64,000 nt of DNA from Bacteroides luhongzhouii (GTDB lineage Bacteria; Bacteroidota; Bacteroidia; Bacteroidales; Bacteroidaceae). Positions 16,813 through 23,905 of this stretch are shown here, in pieces. The notes beneath the pieces were generated by a model that worked only from the letters and a program-made list of their open reading frames with translations, was not told where the DNA came from and did not search any database. Every line of letters starts with the position of its first letter. Positions within the stretch are counted from its first letter, which is position 1. The translations under genes and the position numbers were made by a program. The stretch spans positions 930,001-994,000 of the forward strand of contig NZ_CP059973.1 of NCBI RefSeq assembly GCF_009193295.2. The letters are read 5' to 3'.

Positions 16813-17691
16813 ATGAAAAAAGTTAGTATTTTTATGGCAATCGCCGCTGCAGCAAGTCTTGCTTCTTGTACAGCTCAAGCTCCTAAAGCAAATCTGAAAA
16901 CAGACATCGACTCACTGTCGTATTCTATCGGTATGGCTCAGACTCAAGGTCTGAAGGGCTATCTGACAGGTCGTCTGGATGTTGATACTACTTACATGGC
17001 AGATTTCATCAAAGGTTTGAACGAAGGTGCAAACAAGACTAGCAAAAAAGACATCGCTTACATGGCAGGTCTGCAAATCGGTCAGCAAATCAGCAACCAG
17101 ATGATGAAAGGTATCAACCAAGAATTGTTTGGCACAGACTCTACTAAAACTATCAGCAAAGAAAACTTCCTGGCAGGTTTCATCGCAGGTACTTTGGAAA
17201 AAGGTGGTATGATGACTATGGAAGCAGCTCAAGAATATACTCGCACAGCTATGGAAACAATCAAAGCAAAAGCTTTGGAAGAAAAATATGCTGACTATAA
17301 AGCTGAAAACGAAAAATTCCTTGCTGAAAACAAGACTAAAGACGGCGTAAAAACAACAGCAAGCGGTCTGCAATACAAAGTAATTACTGAAGGTAAAGGT
17401 GAAATTCCTGCTGACACTTGCAAAGTGAAAGTGAACTACAAAGGTACTTTGATCGATGGAACAGAATTCGACAGCTCTTACAAACGTAACGAACCGTCTA
17501 CTTTCCGTGCTAACCAAGTAATCAAAGGTTGGACAGAAGCATTGACTATGATGCCTGTAGGTTCTAAATGGGAACTTTACATCCCGCAAGAACTTGCTTA
17601 CGGTGCAAGAGAATCTGGCAACCAAATCAAACCATTCTCTACTTTGATTTTCGAAGTTGAACTGTTAAGCATCGAAAAAGATAAAAAATAA
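16813..17691 (+). CDS. FKBP-type peptidyl-prolyl isomerase lipoprotein
   Basis: The 292-residue protein has a lipoprotein signal (SLASC with Cys19) and no acidic export signal after the Cys (TAQAPK), so it is expected on the periplasmic face. Residues 30-170 are a helical dimerisation region of the FKBP_N/Mip kind. The FKBP domain occupies the last ~110 residues (YKGTLIDGTEFDSS, VIKGWTEAL, IPQELAYG, IKPFSTLIFEVELL). It should assist folding of exported or outer-membrane proteins. It shares the promoter of the cytoplasmic paralogue and ends at a strong terminator. Confidence 0.93.
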   Translation: MKKVSIFMAIAAAASLASCTAQAPKANLKTDIDSLSYSIGMAQTQGLKGYLTGRLDVDTTYMADFIKGLNEGANKTSKKDIAYMAGLQIGQQISNQMMKGINQELFGTDSTKTISKENFLAGFIAGTLEKGGMMTMEAAQEYTRTAMETIKAKALEEKYADYKAENEKFLAENKTKDGVKTTASGLQYKVITEGKGEIPADTCKVKVNYKGTLIDGTEFDSSYKRNEPSTFRANQVIKGWTEALTMMPVGSKWELYIPQELAYGARESGNQIKPFSTLIFEVELLSIEKDKK

Positions 17692-17720
17692 GAAAGTTCT
17701 TTTCTAAATAGAAAAAGGAA

Positions 17721-17751
17721 AGAGGCGCAAAACGTTTGCGCCTCTTTTTTT
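17721..17751 (+). terminator. Rho-independent terminator of the FKBP operon
   Basis: The stem AGAGGCGCAAA (17721-17731) pairs perfectly with TTTGCGCCTCT (17735-17745) across a 3-nt loop and is followed by a T-run to 17751. Confidence 0.92.
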
Positions 17752-17802
17752 GCTTTTTCCTATTTTTTTTCTTGAAAAAGATGAATAATTAAAATAAATC
17801 TC

Positions 17803-17810
17803 TATATTTG
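17803..17810 (+). promoter_or_regulatory. -7 box of lrp-like gene
   Basis: TATATTTG lies 40 bp upstream of the ATG at 17851. Confidence 0.5.
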
Positions 17811-17850
17811 CTTACTATTTGATAACAACAGGAAATTACAATTTATTATT

Positions 17851-18315
17851 ATGGAAAGAATAGACAACCTCGACAGGCAGATCCTAGAGATTATCTCCCA
17901 GAATGCCCGCATCCCTTTTAAAGACGTAGCTGCCGAATGTGGAGTGTCACGCGCAGCTATTCATCAGCGTGTGCAAAGACTGATTGACCTAGGTGTCATT
18001 GTAGGCTCCGGTTACCATGTGAACCCGAAATCATTGGGCTACAGAACTTGTACATACGTGGGTATCAAGCTGGAAAAAGGCTCCATGTACAAATCTGTCG
18101 TAGCGGAATTACAAAAGATTCCCGAAATTGTGGAATGTCATTTCACTACAGGCCCGTACACAATGCTGACAAAACTTTATGCATGCGACAACGAACATCT
18201 AATGGATTTGCTGAATAACAAAATGCAAGAAATACCGGGTGTAGTAGCTACCGAGACTTTGATTTCTCTGGAACAGAGTATCAAGAAAGAGATTCCCATT
18301 CGCGTTGAAAAATAA
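17851..18315 (+). CDS. Lrp/AsnC-family transcriptional regulator
   Basis: The 154-residue protein has the two Lrp parts: an N-terminal winged helix-turn-helix (about 5-55, IPFKDVAAECGVSRAAIHQRVQRL) and a C-terminal RAM/AsnC effector domain (about 70-145, with the GPYTMLTKLYACDN strand-loop). Such proteins form octamers and respond to amino acids. The ligand is not predictable here. A small membrane protein gene follows after only 5 bp, which suggests co-expression. Confidence 0.93.
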   Translation: MERIDNLDRQILEIISQNARIPFKDVAAECGVSRAAIHQRVQRLIDLGVIVGSGYHVNPKSLGYRTCTYVGIKLEKGSMYKSVVAELQKIPEIVECHFTTGPYTMLTKLYACDNEHLMDLLNNKMQEIPGVVATETLISLEQSIKKEIPIRVEK

Positions 18316-18320
18316 TTGTG

Positions 18321-18632
18321 ATGGAGTTTCTAAATGAATATCACCTTGCAGGGTTATTCATCGGAATCTGTACCTTTTTGATTATCGGCCTTTTTCACCC
18401 CGTTGTGGTAAAGGCCGAATATTACTGGGGCACAAAATGCTGGTGGATATTCCTGGTACTCGGCATTGCCGGTGTAATTGCCTCATTAAGTATCGATAAT
18501 GTGATCTTATCTTCTTTGTTAGGCGTGTTTGCGTTTTCTTCCTTCTGGACGATCAAAGAGGTTTTCGAACAGGAAGAACGGGTACAAAAAGGATGGTTCC
18601 CCAAGAATCCGAAGCGCAAATATAAATTCTAG
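18321..18632 (+). CDS. DUF4491-type small membrane protein
   Basis: The 103-residue protein has three hydrophobic segments: LAGLFIGICTFLIIGLF, WWIFLVLGIAGVIASLS, and SSLLGVFAFSSFWTI. The FHPVVVKAEYYWGTKCWW segment between the first two is characteristic of the DUF4491 family as I remember it. The C-terminus is basic and cytoplasmic (KNPKRKYKF). The function is unknown. A GTG three bases upstream is in frame, but the ATG at 18321 is preferred. It follows the Lrp-like regulator and precedes the tRNA gene. Confidence 0.75.
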   Translation: MEFLNEYHLAGLFIGICTFLIIGLFHPVVVKAEYYWGTKCWWIFLVLGIAGVIASLSIDNVILSSLLGVFAFSSFWTIKEVFEQEERVQKGWFPKNPKRKYKF

Positions 18633-18688
18633 AAGCAAAGGATTACAGTTTTTTCTCGAAAGAATTTGCATAATTCGATGAAAAATAC

Positions 18689-18696
18689 TACTTTTG
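18689..18696 (+). promoter_or_regulatory. -7 box of tRNA gene
   Basis: TACTTTTG with a TTTG -33 element at 18665-18668 (20 bp spacing), 27 bp upstream of the tRNA. Confidence 0.65.
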
Positions 18697-18723
18697 TCAC
18701 CGCATCCAGTTAATGGATACATC

Positions 18724-18797
18724 GGGCTTTTAGCTCAGTTGGTTAGAGCAACAGACTCATAATCTGGAGGTCCTTGGTTCAAGCCCAAGATGGCCCA
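18724..18797 (+). tRNA. tRNA with CAU anticodon (elongator Met, or Ile2)
   Basis: A 74-nt cloverleaf can be folded. The acceptor begins GGGCTTT and ends ATGGCCC plus discriminator A. The D-arm is AGCTCAGTTGGTTAGAGC, the anticodon loop CTCATAA (CAT at 18758-18760) sits on a CAGA/TCTG stem, and the T-arm is CTTGG-TTCAAGC-CCAAG. CCA is not encoded. The D-arm and lack of a C-A mismatch at the acceptor end rule out the initiator. Elongator Met and lysidine-modified Ile2 cannot be separated safely by eye. The 3' side of this gene is followed by accessory DNA. Confidence 0.92.
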
Positions 18798-18820
18798 CCT
18801 CTTACACTTATTTAAGTACA

Positions 18821-18856
18821 AAAAGCCGCTAAAATTGCAGTTTTAGCGGCTTTTTT
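18821..18856 (+). terminator. Rho-independent terminator after tRNA
   Basis: AAAAGCCGCTAAAA (18821-18834) and TTTTAGCGGCTTTT (18841-18854) form a perfect 14-bp stem with a 6-nt loop, then T residues. Because of the A/T flanks it would work in both directions. Confidence 0.92.
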
Positions 18857-18919
18857 GCGTTCAACAACATAGGCAATCGAAAAAAGGGGCAGTCCGAAAA
18901 CCCTGTGGGTATGTTAAAT

Positions 18920-19426
18920 CTACCCTGTTAGTTTGCATAATCTAAAAATAAAGAATGGTATATCTCCGACTCCCCTAAACTGTGCTCTGAACGCTTTAAT
19001 TTTTGCATTGAATGATTCTGCAAATGCATTCGTTTCCCTGTTAACGAAATAGTTTAGTATTGTTTCATAATAGTTCTGCATGGTATTTGTTACGGTTCTG
19101 AAACATCCGTATCCAAGCTTTTCTATTTTATTGTACCACAAGGCAAGCTTTCCACGTGCCACATCCTTGTCATAGTGCTTATTATACACATTGGTCAACT
19201 CTATAGCTAAGTCGTAAACTGATTTCAATTCCGGATAATATTCGAATATGATTTCCGCACGTATTCTTTGGGATTCAGTCCATTTACTAAAATGCTTGAC
19301 AAGTACATGCTTAGCCCTTGCCAGCAGCTGCTTACGGGTATCACCATTGGTATATCGAAACGGAACATACTCTATATTTTGCTCTCTGCACCGCTGAATT
19401 TCATCGTTCTCTAAATCCCGGGCCAT
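18920..19426 (-). pseudogene. Truncated DDE transposase (ISL3/ISAon1-like), C-terminal part
   Basis: The 168-residue frame corresponds to the C-terminal part of an IS transposase. The ending NRETNAFAESFNAKIKAFR carries the late Glu-containing helix of ISL3-like DDE enzymes, followed by GVGDIPFFIFRL. A TGA lies directly before the first ATG, and no upstream frame continues the family, so the N-terminal DNA-binding and first catalytic parts are missing. The breakpoint is near 19430, exactly where the truncated gene on the other strand becomes recognisable. It cannot be active alone. The IS family is my best reading from memory. Confidence 0.75.
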
Positions 19427-19469
19427 TCAGAGCCGATATATAGACATCTGCAAGCTGGCGAAGAAGAAA

Positions 19470-20168
19470 ATGTATATCCCGCTGGATATTCTTCTCGTAG
19501 AACCGGAGCAGCCCATAAAGGAACCCGTCACTATGCCTCTGTTTGAAGCTGCGACAGCCGCGGAACCGACCGGGCAAAACGTACCGGACGTGTCGGTGTC
19601 ACCGACAACGGTAGAACCTACTTTCGAGAAAGTTCCGGAAGATTTCCAGAACTTTCCGGAAACTTCCGGAAACCTTCCGGAAAAAATCGACAAAGAAAAG
19701 AAAAGAAAAGAAAAAGAAAACAAAGAAAAGTCCTCCTCTATCCCCCTACCGACTATCGGAGACCTCACGGAGGAGGAAGCGAGAGCTTTGCTTTCTTCCA
19801 CTCCGTTGGGGAGAAACAAGCCTGAAACGACCATTGCAACAGGTAGCAATACTGCTTCCACAACTACCGGGAAACGCCCGCCACAAGTGGAGGAGGTGGC
19901 GCGCGAACAAAAGCCACGCAATCCCAAAGGGCTGATAGAGGCCCTAAGCCCTTACAATCTTTCCCCCCGGGAGCTTGAGGAGGTGCTCAAACTGTCCGGA
20001 CATGGCGAAATAGGAAATCCCGTATGGCAAATTCTAGGCGAAATGCACGGGAACAAACGCCTGCGGATGCCCCGGTTGTTCCTGTTGAAGCGGCTACGGG
20101 ATGCCGTGGGGTTGATAGCGGGCAGCAGTCACGGAGATGACGGAATAAAAAACAAATCGGCTTCATAG
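19470..20168 (+). pseudogene. 5'-truncated accessory protein with low-complexity linker
   Basis: The visible part is 232 residues from an internal ATG. The same frame is open back through 19437 (ending in IDICKLAKKK), so the natural N-terminus was probably lost when the transposase fragment joined. Residues 55-95 are low complexity: repeated FPE-type units, then a KEKKRKEKENKEK stretch. The C-terminal 80 residues look folded and helical (LIEALSPYNLSPRELEEVLK, IGNPVWQILGEM, MPRLFLLKRLRDAV). I do not recognise the family. Such linker-plus-helix tails occur in replication or mobilisation proteins of Bacteroides elements, but this is only a suggestion. Confidence 0.5.
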
Positions 20169-20188
20169 CCTCACAAAAAGCAACAACG

Positions 20189-20458
20189 ATGAGCGAAAAA
20201 GTAAGCACGATCACCTTGCGACTGACTGCCGAGGAAGTCACGCAGCTTGAAATTTTGAAGAATCTTACAGGAAAGCGAACGGCCAGCGAAGCAATCAAAC
20301 ACGTTGTGCGGGAGTACCCCCGTTTCTGTACCCACTACAAGCAGGAAGCGAAGGAACACGGAGAACTGAAACGAAAATACCGGGAGCAGGGCGAAGCCGT
20401 GCGGGGTTTTCTGTCGGCACTCGACAGGTTGGAGAAAGCGGTCAGGGAAAAAGAGTAG
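20189..20458 (+). CDS. Ribbon-helix-helix-like small protein of mobile-element type
   Basis: The 89-residue protein begins KVSTITLRLTAEEVTQLEIL, a strand then helix pattern like ribbon-helix-helix DNA-binding proteins. It continues with a second helix (RTASEAIKHVVREY) and a charged coiled-coil tail (KEHGELKRKYREQGEAVRGFLSALDRLEKAVREKE, in parts). The RHH fold supports dimeric DNA binding, as in plasmid accessory or antitoxin proteins. It lies 20 bp after the truncated gene and probably belonged to the same mobile unit. No partner toxin is adjacent on the same strand. Confidence 0.55.
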   Translation: MSEKVSTITLRLTAEEVTQLEILKNLTGKRTASEAIKHVVREYPRFCTHYKQEAKEHGELKRKYREQGEAVRGFLSALDRLEKAVREKE

Positions 20459-20504
20459 GGGAAATGATTGCTAGCAAAATACGCTCCGGAAGATCTTGGC
20501 CAAT

Positions 20505-20602
20505 GAAAGATTTGCTATCACATTTTTCCGGATCAGCTGCTGCAGCTCGGGAATAGTGCTGGCAAATGTTTCATCCTGGAAAAATATGATAGCAAATCTT
20601 TC
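20505..20602. repeat. 25-bp near-perfect inverted repeat with 48-nt centre
   Basis: The arms 20505-20529 and 20578-20602 are complementary at 24 of 25 positions (GAAAGATTTGCTATCA... against ...TGATAGCAAATCTTTC). The centre holds a smaller AGCTG/CAGCT palindrome around 20535-20547. It lies between convergent genes. It is too long-armed for an ordinary terminator and has no T-run. It could be a transposon-like end pair, a recombination site or a transcript-blocking structure. Confidence 0.7.
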
Positions 20603-20621
20603 CTACTGCAGCCGATGTGAG

Positions 20622-20942
20622 TTATACAGCTACCGGTTCCCCTTTGATAAGGGAGATTTCCAGTGCGTTTTCAATCTTGGTCAAAGTTTCGAGTGAAAGG
20701 TTCTCCCGTCCTCTCAACACCTTTGAAATGTATTGCGGGCTGCAATTCATTTTTTCAGCCAATTGCTTTTGGCTCATTCCTAATTCTTCCATCCTGTCCA
20801 GCATCAGCATGGCAATATTTTGCGAATGTCGGAGCCAAGACTTGTTTGTTTCAAGGAAGTCAAACAGCTCACGCCATTTCGAAGGCGTTGGAGAAGAATG
20901 TTCTTCAAGCCTTTGTGCGATAGATTTCATACTATTTTCCAT
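20622..20942 (-). CDS. HigA-like antitoxin, XRE family
   Basis: The 106-residue protein has an N-terminal helix region and an XRE helix-turn-helix at about 45-98 (LGMSQKQLAEKMNCSPQYISKVLRG). This is the layout of HigA-type antitoxins, which neutralise the toxin and repress their own operon. An RBS (GGGAGGAA) lies just before the ATG at 20942. It follows the toxin gene by 15 bp, the toxin-first order usual for hig-type loci. The reading frame is intact while the toxin frame is not. Confidence 0.82.
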   Translation of the reverse strand: MENSMKSIAQRLEEHSSPTPSKWRELFDFLETNKSWLRHSQNIAMLMLDRMEELGMSQKQLAEKMNCSPQYISKVLRGRENLSLETLTKIENALEISLIKGEPVAV

Positions 20943-20957
20943 ACTATTCCTCCCAAA

Positions 20958-21506
20958 TTATAATTCACTAATATACTCTATAAACCCTTCGTCATCAATA
21001 ATTCCTTCTTCAAGCAAGTAGCGTCGAACCCTGTCTATTTTCACAAGTTCCTGCCTGGTGTGCTCTCTTTCCTGCATCGTAGCCGTCAGCTTGATGGCGC
21101 CTCCGGTGATGATGTAGTTGCCTTGAATCAATTTGATAGCGTATAACCGGAGCCATGACGAGTGACCGTATTTACGTTTTAACCGGGCCTTTTCTTTTTG
21201 CAGCATCACATCCGAAGCTTGGTTGTTGTCCAGCGGACGGAATATCTTGCTTAAATCGGTTTCCGGGGAGATGTCCATTATGATGTACGAAGGCGTTCAC
21301 TATCTTCAATAGTATCGCTGATAGCTTCTTTTATATCCGTTATTTTAAAATAGGCGTTCAAAGTCGTCAATGTTCTCCTTGAAGAAAGCGCGTAGCCAAA
21401 CCACGTCGGCCCAGTTGTTGAACACCTTATAAAATTCGTTATCATCCTCGCCTTCAAAGTGTACAGCCCATAATTTTCGGTCTCCAGTAATGTCGTCAAA
21501 TGTCAT
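20958..21506 (-). pseudogene. Toxin partner gene with two compensating frame changes
   Basis: A -7 box (21529-21536), an AAGGAG site and an ATG at 21506 begin a frame reading MTFDDITGDRKLWAV and on to NIDDFERLF, where a TAA stops it near 21342. The natural continuation FKITDIKEAISDTIEDSERL is in the next frame. The remainder, from YIIMDISPETD to EGFIEYISEL (stop at 20958), is back in the first frame. Joined together, the three parts give a continuous ~180-residue protein like the conserved partner of HigA-type genes in Bacteroides, with the YIITGGAIKLTATMQERE core. The net frame change is zero. It is either a pseudogene, a sequencing error or, less likely, a recoded gene. Confidence 0.7.
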
Positions 21507-21528
21507 ATCTCCTTGTTTTATAGCAAGA

Positions 21529-21536
21529 CAAAGATA
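21529..21536 (-). promoter_or_regulatory. -7 box of toxin-antitoxin operon
   Basis: Reads TATCTTTG on the minus strand, 23 bp before the ATG at 21506. It supports 21506 as the original start of the damaged toxin gene. Confidence 0.6.
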
Positions 21537-21592
21537 CGCAAAAATAACGAGATAATAAACTTATAGGTTGATTGTTTAGCAAGAAAAATGTT

Positions 21593-21817
21593 TTATTTAG
21601 TTGGTTTAGTGGTTGTCTGGTAGGTGGTGGTATCTGTGTCCCAGTCACTGATGTCCGGTTCGGGTAGTATTTCTCCCTGATTGTTGGTGCTATCTTGGTT
21701 GTGTGACAGTATTTCTGTTTTTTTGTTATTTTCCGATTCAGCGGGAAGCATAGGTTCGCATCCGCTCACCAAGTGAATGATAATCATCACGAATATGATG
21801 ATGGCTCCTAACACCAA
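21593..21817 (-). CDS. Small putative lipoprotein
   Basis: The frame encodes up to 74 residues: a hydrophobic N-terminus (IIIFVMIIIHL), a lipobox-like VSGC, and a polar Thr/Asn/Asp-rich tail ending TTTKPTK. The start is uncertain. A TTG at 21817 begins the frame. An AGGAGG site lies upstream at about 21840, overlapping the end of the HAD gene. An internal ATG is available but would leave a short signal. It lies 29 bp after the HAD gene on the same strand. Function unknown. Confidence 0.5.
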   Translation of the reverse strand: MVLGAIIIFVMIIIHLVSGCEPMLPAESENNKKTEILSHNQDSTNNQGEILPEPDISDWDTDTTTYQTTTKPTK

Positions 21818-21846
21818 GTTACCTTTGATATTTCGATGAGCCCCTC

Positions 21847-22641
21847 CTATATACCTGTCAAACTGGCTATAATTCCAAAGTTTTTCAAAGCCTTACACAA
21901 ACCGTCATTCTCAACGGTATCAGTAATAAAATCGGCTGAAGCCTTGACAGCCTCCGATGCATTTCCCATAGCTACTCCGATTCCGGCAGCTTTCAACATA
22001 GGGATATCATTACCGCCATCACCACAAGCCATTATTTCCGCCATCTCAATTCCATAATAATCGGCAAAAGCAGAAATTCCGGTTGCCTTACTGATTCCTG
22101 CAAGATTCACATCAGCAAATAAAGGATGCCAGCGTGATAAGGAAAGGTTAGGCAGAAGCGGCATTACTTGCTGTTCTATTTCATCATCGATATAAAAACA
22201 AAGCTGACAACACTCTTTTCTTTCAAATAGTTCTTCAATGTCTACAACGGCAGGGATGGGATGTTCCACGATTTTGGCAATCCGTTCGACAGTCGGAGTC
22301 AGCCGATTGACAAACACGCCTTCATCCAATTCAATAGCGACTGCGAAATCAAAAGCCTTTGCTATTTCCATGGCTTTCTTAAAATCATCCTTTGGAATAA
22401 GGTGTCTCCTTATCACAGTGCCATCCAGTAAGACACAGTCAGCTCCATTCAATGCTATAATTCCATCATACGGAACAGCAGCTATTTCATGAAGGTCACC
22501 TGCTGCTCTGCCGGTAGCAATGACTATTCGAATCCCACGGTCATGAATCTCCTTAAGGGCTTCAACAGAAGATTGCAATACTTCATGAGTTTCAAAACTC
22601 ACCAATGTTCCATCCACATCGAGCATGATTGCTTTTATCAT
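21847..22641 (-). CDS. HAD-superfamily phosphatase, Cof/IIB type
   Basis: The 264-residue protein has the four HAD motifs: I, DVDGTLV with nucleophile Asp8 and acid Asp10; II, VIATGRA; III, the Lys in LAGISKATG; IV, ACGDGGNDIPML. The large C2-type cap between motifs II and III (about 85-185) assigns it to the Cof subgroup, which dephosphorylates sugar phosphates, FMN or PLP-like substrates. The exact substrate is unknown. It lies downstream of the sigma-factor gene on the same strand but is separated from it by a terminator. Confidence 0.93.
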   Translation of the reverse strand: MIKAIMLDVDGTLVSFETHEVLQSSVEALKEIHDRGIRIVIATGRAAGDLHEIAAVPYDGIIALNGADCVLLDGTVIRRHLIPKDDFKKAMEIAKAFDFAVAIELDEGVFVNRLTPTVERIAKIVEHPIPAVVDIEELFERKECCQLCFYIDDEIEQQVMPLLPNLSLSRWHPLFADVNLAGISKATGISAFADYYGIEMAEIMACGDGGNDIPMLKAAGIGVAMGNASEAVKASADFITDTVENDGLCKALKNFGIIASLTGI

Positions 22642-22724
22642 AACATCTATATTTTTTTTATTTACAGTCTATTACCCAGCGACAAAGTTACTGAAAAAAT
22701 CCCCATAGCAGGTATACCACCAAT

Positions 22725-22766
22725 ACATAAAATAAAAAAGGCAAAAGGAAACAAGATCCTTTTGCC
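22725..22766 (-). terminator. Rho-independent terminator of the ECF sigma gene
   Basis: On the minus strand GGCAAAAGGA pairs perfectly with TCCTTTTGCC (22757-22766 and 22740-22749), followed by TTTTTTATTTT. It lies 41 bp past the sigma-factor stop. Confidence 0.9.
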
Positions 22767-22806
22767 CTATACCTATTGATACCTACTGAAAAATGATAGT
22801 TAACGT

Positions 22807-23310
22807 TTAGCGGAAGTCCTTCAACTCTTCCTGTAATTTCTGACGGGTAAAGAATATGCGGCTTTTTACAGTACCTAACGGAAGATTCAACTTTTCTGCG
22901 ATCTCACGGTACTTGAATCCTGAAATATGCATAGCAAATGGAACTCTGTATTCTTTAGGCAGAGCATTGACTACGCGGTGCATTTCCTTTAAATCGTAAG
23001 CTCTTTCTGTACTTTCAAAACCTGACTCTTGTGGCAGATTCAGATGATAGAGGTTTTCAGTCTGATCGACAAAAGTCTGATCGCGCACTACTTTGCGGTA
23101 ATTATTAATAAAGATGTTCCGCATTATAGTATACATCCATCCTTTAAAATTTGTGTCGGGGGTATATTTGTCTTCGTTATCCAATGCTTTTAATGAGGTT
23201 TCTTGTAACAAATCGTTTGCTTCTTCACGATCGGTTGTCAGTTTGTATGCGAAGCGGAGTAATTCATCCTGTACTCCTATCAGATCTTTCCTGAAGGTTA
23301 AACTTTTCAT
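22807..23310 (-). CDS. ECF-type RNA polymerase sigma factor
   Basis: The 167-residue protein has sigma region 2 (about 10-80: DELLRFAYKLTTDREEANDLLQE, and the -10 recognition part FKGWMYTIMRNIFINNYRK, both quoted in part) and region 4 (about 110-165: ALPKEYRVPFAMHISGFKYREIAEKLNLPLGTVKSRI in part), and nothing else. It directs RNA polymerase to a stress or surface regulon. No anti-sigma gene (FecR-like or zinc anti-sigma) is adjacent, unlike SusC-linked ECF pairs, so it looks like a stand-alone member. It has its own terminator and a long upstream region with a hairpin. Confidence 0.93.
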   Translation of the reverse strand: MKSLTFRKDLIGVQDELLRFAYKLTTDREEANDLLQETSLKALDNEDKYTPDTNFKGWMYTIMRNIFINNYRKVVRDQTFVDQTENLYHLNLPQESGFESTERAYDLKEMHRVVNALPKEYRVPFAMHISGFKYREIAEKLNLPLGTVKSRIFFTRQKLQEELKDFR

Positions 23311-23485
23311 ATACGCTATTTTTAAATTGTGAGTATTCGTTTTTATAATTTTGATGTTGCAAGTTTACGGGTTTTCAACAAATGTGGCAGGTGAAGAACA
23401 GACATTGTTTAGGGGAAAATCTATCGGTTGATAGAATTTAGGTCATTTCTGATAGTATTCGGGTGGTTTTTAATCCGCATTACAG

Positions 23486-23636
23486 CAAAAATCCCATTTT
23501 GAAGTCACACCTGACTCAAAATGGGATAACACAAACAAAACAAACAATATTAGCGATTTTCACAAACAGCTGTCTTTTTATATTAAAAAATTCATAAGAC
23601 TTAATTTAAAATCTGTCGCTTAAACATTCTTTTTAT
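23486..23636 (-). ncRNA. Candidate small RNA or leader attenuator
   Basis: On the minus strand a TACTTTTG box (23642-23649) is followed ~110 nt later by the stem ATCCCATTTTGA-GTCA pairing across CACC (one bulged base, 23491-23527) and a TTTTT run. Promoter box plus intrinsic terminator without a coding frame is the signature of a small RNA of about 145-150 nt. Because the sigma-factor gene lies 175 bp further on the same strand, it may instead be an attenuator in that gene's leader. Confidence 0.45.
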
Positions 23637-23864
23637 GGGGGCAAAAGTATTATTTTCCGGCAAAATGGAACGTATGATTTAAGAATAGTTATAAAGAATA
23701 ATTGTTTTATGTATAAAAAATTGTGTCCAAATATAAAGAATTGTATCTCATAACTAGTATAAAAAGTGGCATAAATTAGTCTTTCGACGATATTTTATAA
23801 TATCTCACACATTCCAAAGTGATGTAAATTCTCCTACTTCTTTTTTCACGTAAGAATTAATTTC

Positions 23865-23872
23865 TATATTTG
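23865..23872 (+). promoter_or_regulatory. -7 box of the SWIM/DUF6493 operon
   Basis: TATATTTG lies 33 bp before the ATG at 23906 and spans the TTG that opens the longest frame. Confidence 0.55.
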
Positions 23873-23905
23873 GGCAATGTACAACCAAATACCAATTTAT
23901 TATCC

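Larger units (their letters stand above)
18857..21560. mobile_element. Accessory scar next to tRNA(CAU)
   Basis: The interval between the tRNA terminator and the HAD gene region holds a 5'-truncated transposase, a 5'-truncated accessory gene, a ribbon-helix-helix-like gene, a long inverted repeat and a toxin-antitoxin pair with a damaged toxin. This is the composition of a decayed integrative element beside a tRNA, a common integration site. I see no integrase and no second copy of the tRNA 3' end, so the boundaries are approximate. Confidence 0.5.
23311..23905. other. Long divergent intergenic region between sigma factor and SWIM operon
   Basis: This ~595-bp gap contains, on the minus strand, a -7 box (23642-23649) and a 16-bp hairpin with T-run (23486-23527) that could delimit a small RNA. 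On the plus strand it has the -7 box of the SWIM operon (23865-23872). A weaker CACATTTG box on the minus strand near 23380 could serve the sigma factor directly. No open frame longer than a few codons fits. Confidence 0.5.

Noticed and set aside
19427..19927. 166-residue minus-strand frame
   Set aside because: It is antisense to the truncated accessory gene. Its Ser/Phe-rich composition mirrors the low-complexity linker.
20496..21021. Plus-strand frames over the antitoxin
   Set aside because: They are antisense to the clear HTH protein and to the inverted repeat, with no family features.
23870..23905. TTG start of the SWIM protein
   Set aside because: It overlaps the -7 box TATATTTG. The ATG at 23906 is at a normal distance from it.
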